DNA from: Chara braunii
Lineage: Eukaryota; Streptophyta; Charophyceae; Charales; Characeae
Reading direction: 5' to 3'
NCBI GenBank assembly: GCA_003427395.1
Contig: BFEA01000212.1
Span: forward strand, 1,657,966 to 1,702,494
Length of the DNA stretch: 44,529 nucleotides
Below, one piece after another: positions 42,015 to 44,529 of the stretch. The notes below the pieces were generated by a model. The model had not been told where the DNA came from. It searched no databases and saw only the letters and a list, made by a program, of their open reading frames with translations. The stretch's first letter is position 1, and each line of letters begins with the position of its first letter. The position numbers were made by a program, and so were the translations under genes.

Positions 42015-42768
42015 GACATGATGCCATGGGTCCTGAGGAGGAAAGTGCCGAGGTGGACACTTGGGAGGAAGGGAAGGCTGCAGAAGAAGGGTGGGTCTGT
42101 GGAGAAGGCATACCACCCTTGGAAGAGACGAGTGTAGATGACGCCTGTCGAAGAAGGAGAGGAAGTAGGCAGAAATGTTGATGACGCGAGTGGGGGGGAG
42201 GGAGGACTGCGGGATACCAGATTGGGGAAAGGGGAGGTGTGATCCAGTAGGAGAATGTGTGTGGGAAGAGGAGCGGGGGGGAAGAGAGGAGGCGGGTGTG
42301 GTGGCACGCGACTCCATCTGTGACATCCGGTCCGACAAAGTATCGAAGTTGGTTTGGATGGCCGTGAATTTGGCCTCGAATGTGGCCCGCATATGCTGGA
42401 GGAGGACCAGTACAGAGTCTGACGGGGTGGCGGGGCCCGAATTGACGCCGTAGGGGTGGGAATCTCCGCCGAGTCAGACATAGTGTCATGAGCTAGCGCT
42501 GATGGAGCGGGTGGGACTCGCTAGCTCAGTACTCTGCATAGAGTCAGGGGATGAAAACGATGAAGAGGGGGAACTGGGACGGGGGGGGGCGCTCAGTGGC
42601 AGCGATCGACGTGTCAAAGCGAGCGAGTCGGTGTGCGGCGCGGACATCTCGAGCGCGATTTTGGAGTACGCGCTGCTGGTTGTCTCGGGGAGCCAGATTG
42701 GCATGCAGGGAGAGGGGGAAGAAAGGAAGGCGTGTAGGAATGAGCTCTAGCGAACGTTCGAAGTTCAA
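42011..42768 (-). pseudogene. older Ty3/gypsy gag N-terminus, interrupted by the nested element
   Basis: Begins near ATG 42768; a basic helical stretch (NQQRVLQNRARDVRAAHRLARF) is followed by a Ser/Pro-rich stretch in another frame (42704-42486), then MSDSAEIPTPTAS (42481) and, after a shift near 42430, a coiled-coil-like MRATFEAKFTAIQTNFDTLS (42392) in the frame that runs to the insertion point. Helix then Pro/Ser-rich linker is usual for plant gag N-termini. At least two frameshifts. Continues in phase at 25790. Confidence 0.7.
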
Positions 42769-43560
42769 TCAAGACAATTGAGAATCGGATTGAGGGAGGA
42801 GGGGGAAAATTTCCAATCGGAGCAAGGAAAATGAGAAGAACTTTTCACAGAATGGCATGGGGCATAAAGGAGGGCATGCATAAGACAATCACAAAGTCAA
42901 AAATAAAATTCCGAAATTATTTGGACGTAAATTCAAAATTTAAAGAAAATTGAAGCAAAATTCAAGGAATTTCAAAACTATTCGTGAAAAAATTCTGAAA
43001 GTTCAAGCAGATGATAAAAGATGTAGAGATGAGTCAAAAGGAGGATTTTTAATTAAAATGGAAAATTTCTTAACATATTTCTGGAACTAAGAGAATTTTG
43101 AAGGTGATTTGAGATAAAAATAGAAAACTAATTCCTAATTAAGGAACTTACGATGAAATGGCAGAAATAATTTAATGACAGTCAAGTAAATTGAATTGGG
43201 AGGAATTTCAAATTGATTTAGATGAAATTAATAAATTGTATCGTCATGTTGTAAAACTAAGAAAAATTTCAAAGAATTCCCAAAATAATTCCAAAATAAT
43301 TTCAAAAGGAATTGCGAAATTTCGGAATTTTATGAGGGATAGAAAGTAGAAGTAGAGTGGTTGTCAGAAGGATTAAATTTAGTAAATTCCGGAATTTATT
43401 TCACAAATTTCTGAGTTAAAATCAAAATTCAAACTAATTTAAGAATTTGATATAACAAAGAATTTCACGTAACTTTTGAACAAAAATGCCGGAATTGATT
43501 TCGTTCGCGGCGTTGGAAGAAGACAGAATGAAGATTAATCCTGTCGAATTAGGTCGACGT
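42769..43560. other. AT-rich, non-coding
   Basis: Dense in AATTTC/GAAATT words and short A/T runs, with sharply lower GC than its neighbours and no open frame. It could belong to the leader or LTR of the older element, but no LTR tip or PBS was found. Confidence 0.45.
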
Positions 43561-43785
43561 TCTTCACAGCAGGACGGATGGCATTGTCAAACAAGCACAA
43601 AAAGAGGATATGTGCGTCACGCGCGTTAGGAATTTTACATGATGTGACCAATTGGGTGGGATGGGGGAGGAGGAAAGGGGGAATGGAGGGGAGATGGAAG
43701 AAGAGGAAAAAGGTGAGAACTTTCCGAGAGATCGGCGGGAGGAAGGGAGGGAATTAGTAAGAGGGAGTGAGATTGGCGATACCAC

Positions 43786-43887
43786 GCTCCCGGTCGGCCG
43801 GGAGCAATCAAGGTCCTTCCTCCTAGTCGAGGAAGGTTTTCAATCAACCCCTAAAGGGTCTTCTCGATCGTTCCCCCGGTGGAACGA
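43786..43887. repeat. three adjacent hairpins
   Basis: GCTCCCGG/CCGGGAGC (43786-43805), CCTTCCTC/GAGGAAGG (43815-43836) and TCGTTCC/GGAACGA (43868-43887). Loops 4-6 nt. Confidence 0.85.
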
Positions 43888-44529
43888 CGAGGTCGCCGGA
43901 TCAGTCGCCTGTGGTGATGATGATCTTCTTGGGTGATGGCGGTGATAGAAGAGCGGACATTGAGGAAGCAAAAGGAACGCCGCAATGAACGAGCGAATTC
44001 TCCCATGCTAACTTTTCTGACACCTCTAGCTTCAAATCCTGACACGCCAAAGGATCGATAGGTCACGCTCTCACAGTTTGTACTCGTGCTGGAAATCAGA
44101 ATCAAACGAGCGTTTGTCATTTTGCTCCACGCGAGGTGTCTGGTCTTGTTGAACTCATCTTAGATCACTTACGTTATCTTCTAGCAGATGTGCCGCTCCA
44201 GCCAAGCCCGGGTGCGCGCATGTGCGCCCAGACGGGGGGTAATCGGGGGAGGAGCATGGGAAGAGGGGGGGGGAAGGCAGTTCGCGCGGGGATGAGGGAG
44301 AGTGGGGTCGCAATGCAGCTAGGGTTAGGGGGGCGGGGGGAGATCGGGATCAGGGAGAGGGGAAATCGAGACGGGGGAGCGACAGAGAGGGAGCGGGAGG
44401 GGAAAGGAGAGGGGCCAGGCGCGATCGGGGAAAGGAGCGGGGGAAGGAGCGGAGCAAGGATCGGGCAACGGGCGGGAAAAGGCACGGGGCGGAGCGGGGA
44501 ACGGAGCGGGACGGGATGGAGCGGGGCCG
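43888..44529. other. G-rich right end, no gene recognised
   Basis: From about 44220 the plus strand has many GGGG runs and degenerate GGAGCGGG/GGGAACGG words. G-quadruplex formation is possible. Pro/Ser-rich frames on the minus strand are composition artefacts. Confidence 0.5.

Overview
This 44.5-kb window looks like intergenic, repeat-packed nuclear DNA of a eukaryote, most likely a streptophyte (land plant or charophyte alga) with a large genome. The reasons are Ty3/gypsy-type gag-pol ruins, an LTR retrotransposon primed by a tRNA-Asp-like site, long CT/GA microsatellites, a satellite array, an assembly gap inside a GA repeat, consensus GT-AG splice-like signals and no bacterial-style gene packing. 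Species is not determinable by eye; a Chara-like alga is only a guess. I found no gene that I would call functional with confidence.

Layout, left to right. 1-1540: a 91-bp satellite, 17 units, running off the left edge, followed by a GAA tract. 2.3-5.0 kb: diverged duplicated blocks full of short hairpins with related stems. 5-9 kb: nothing recognisable except a long CT tract. About 9.5-15.06 kb: a foldback-like element with arms of about 1.2 kb that contain 47-bp tandem repeats; its centre holds a gene-fragment-like exon and a tRNA-derived SINE candidate. 16.0-17.5 kb: an assembly gap and two tandem arrays. 17.8-18.5 kb: a remarkable array of hairpins with a conserved loop and different, self-complementary stems. 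18.5-22.5 kb: mostly unrecognised, with two more loop-sharing hairpins.

22.6-44.5 kb is a nest of retroelements on the minus strand. An old Ty3/gypsy element (gag N-terminus at 42.8-42.0 kb; rest of gag, protease and a truncated reverse transcriptase at 25.8-22.65 kb) is split by a 16.2-kb LTR retrotransposon at 25795-42010. This inner element has 6.0- and 6.5-kb LTRs with TGTCG...CGACA ends, a 4-bp target duplication (GCGG), a PBS resembling the complement of tRNA-Asp, a gag-only internal domain and no pol. Each LTR carries two consecutive minus-strand ORFs of unknown function. Stops in the two LTR copies fall at different places, so the ORFs were probably open at integration. Removing the insert and one GCGG restores one continuous gag reading frame of the older element. 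A further LTR-like terminus at 22586 lies just beyond the point where the older element's RT breaks off.

The recurring theme is hairpin structure. Several unrelated repeat families keep the loop and change both stem arms together. Between the two LTRs there are paired compensatory changes in one stem and a 10-nt segment that has been flipped. Either structure is under selection (RNA or cruciform) or arm-to-arm template switching is unusually active here.
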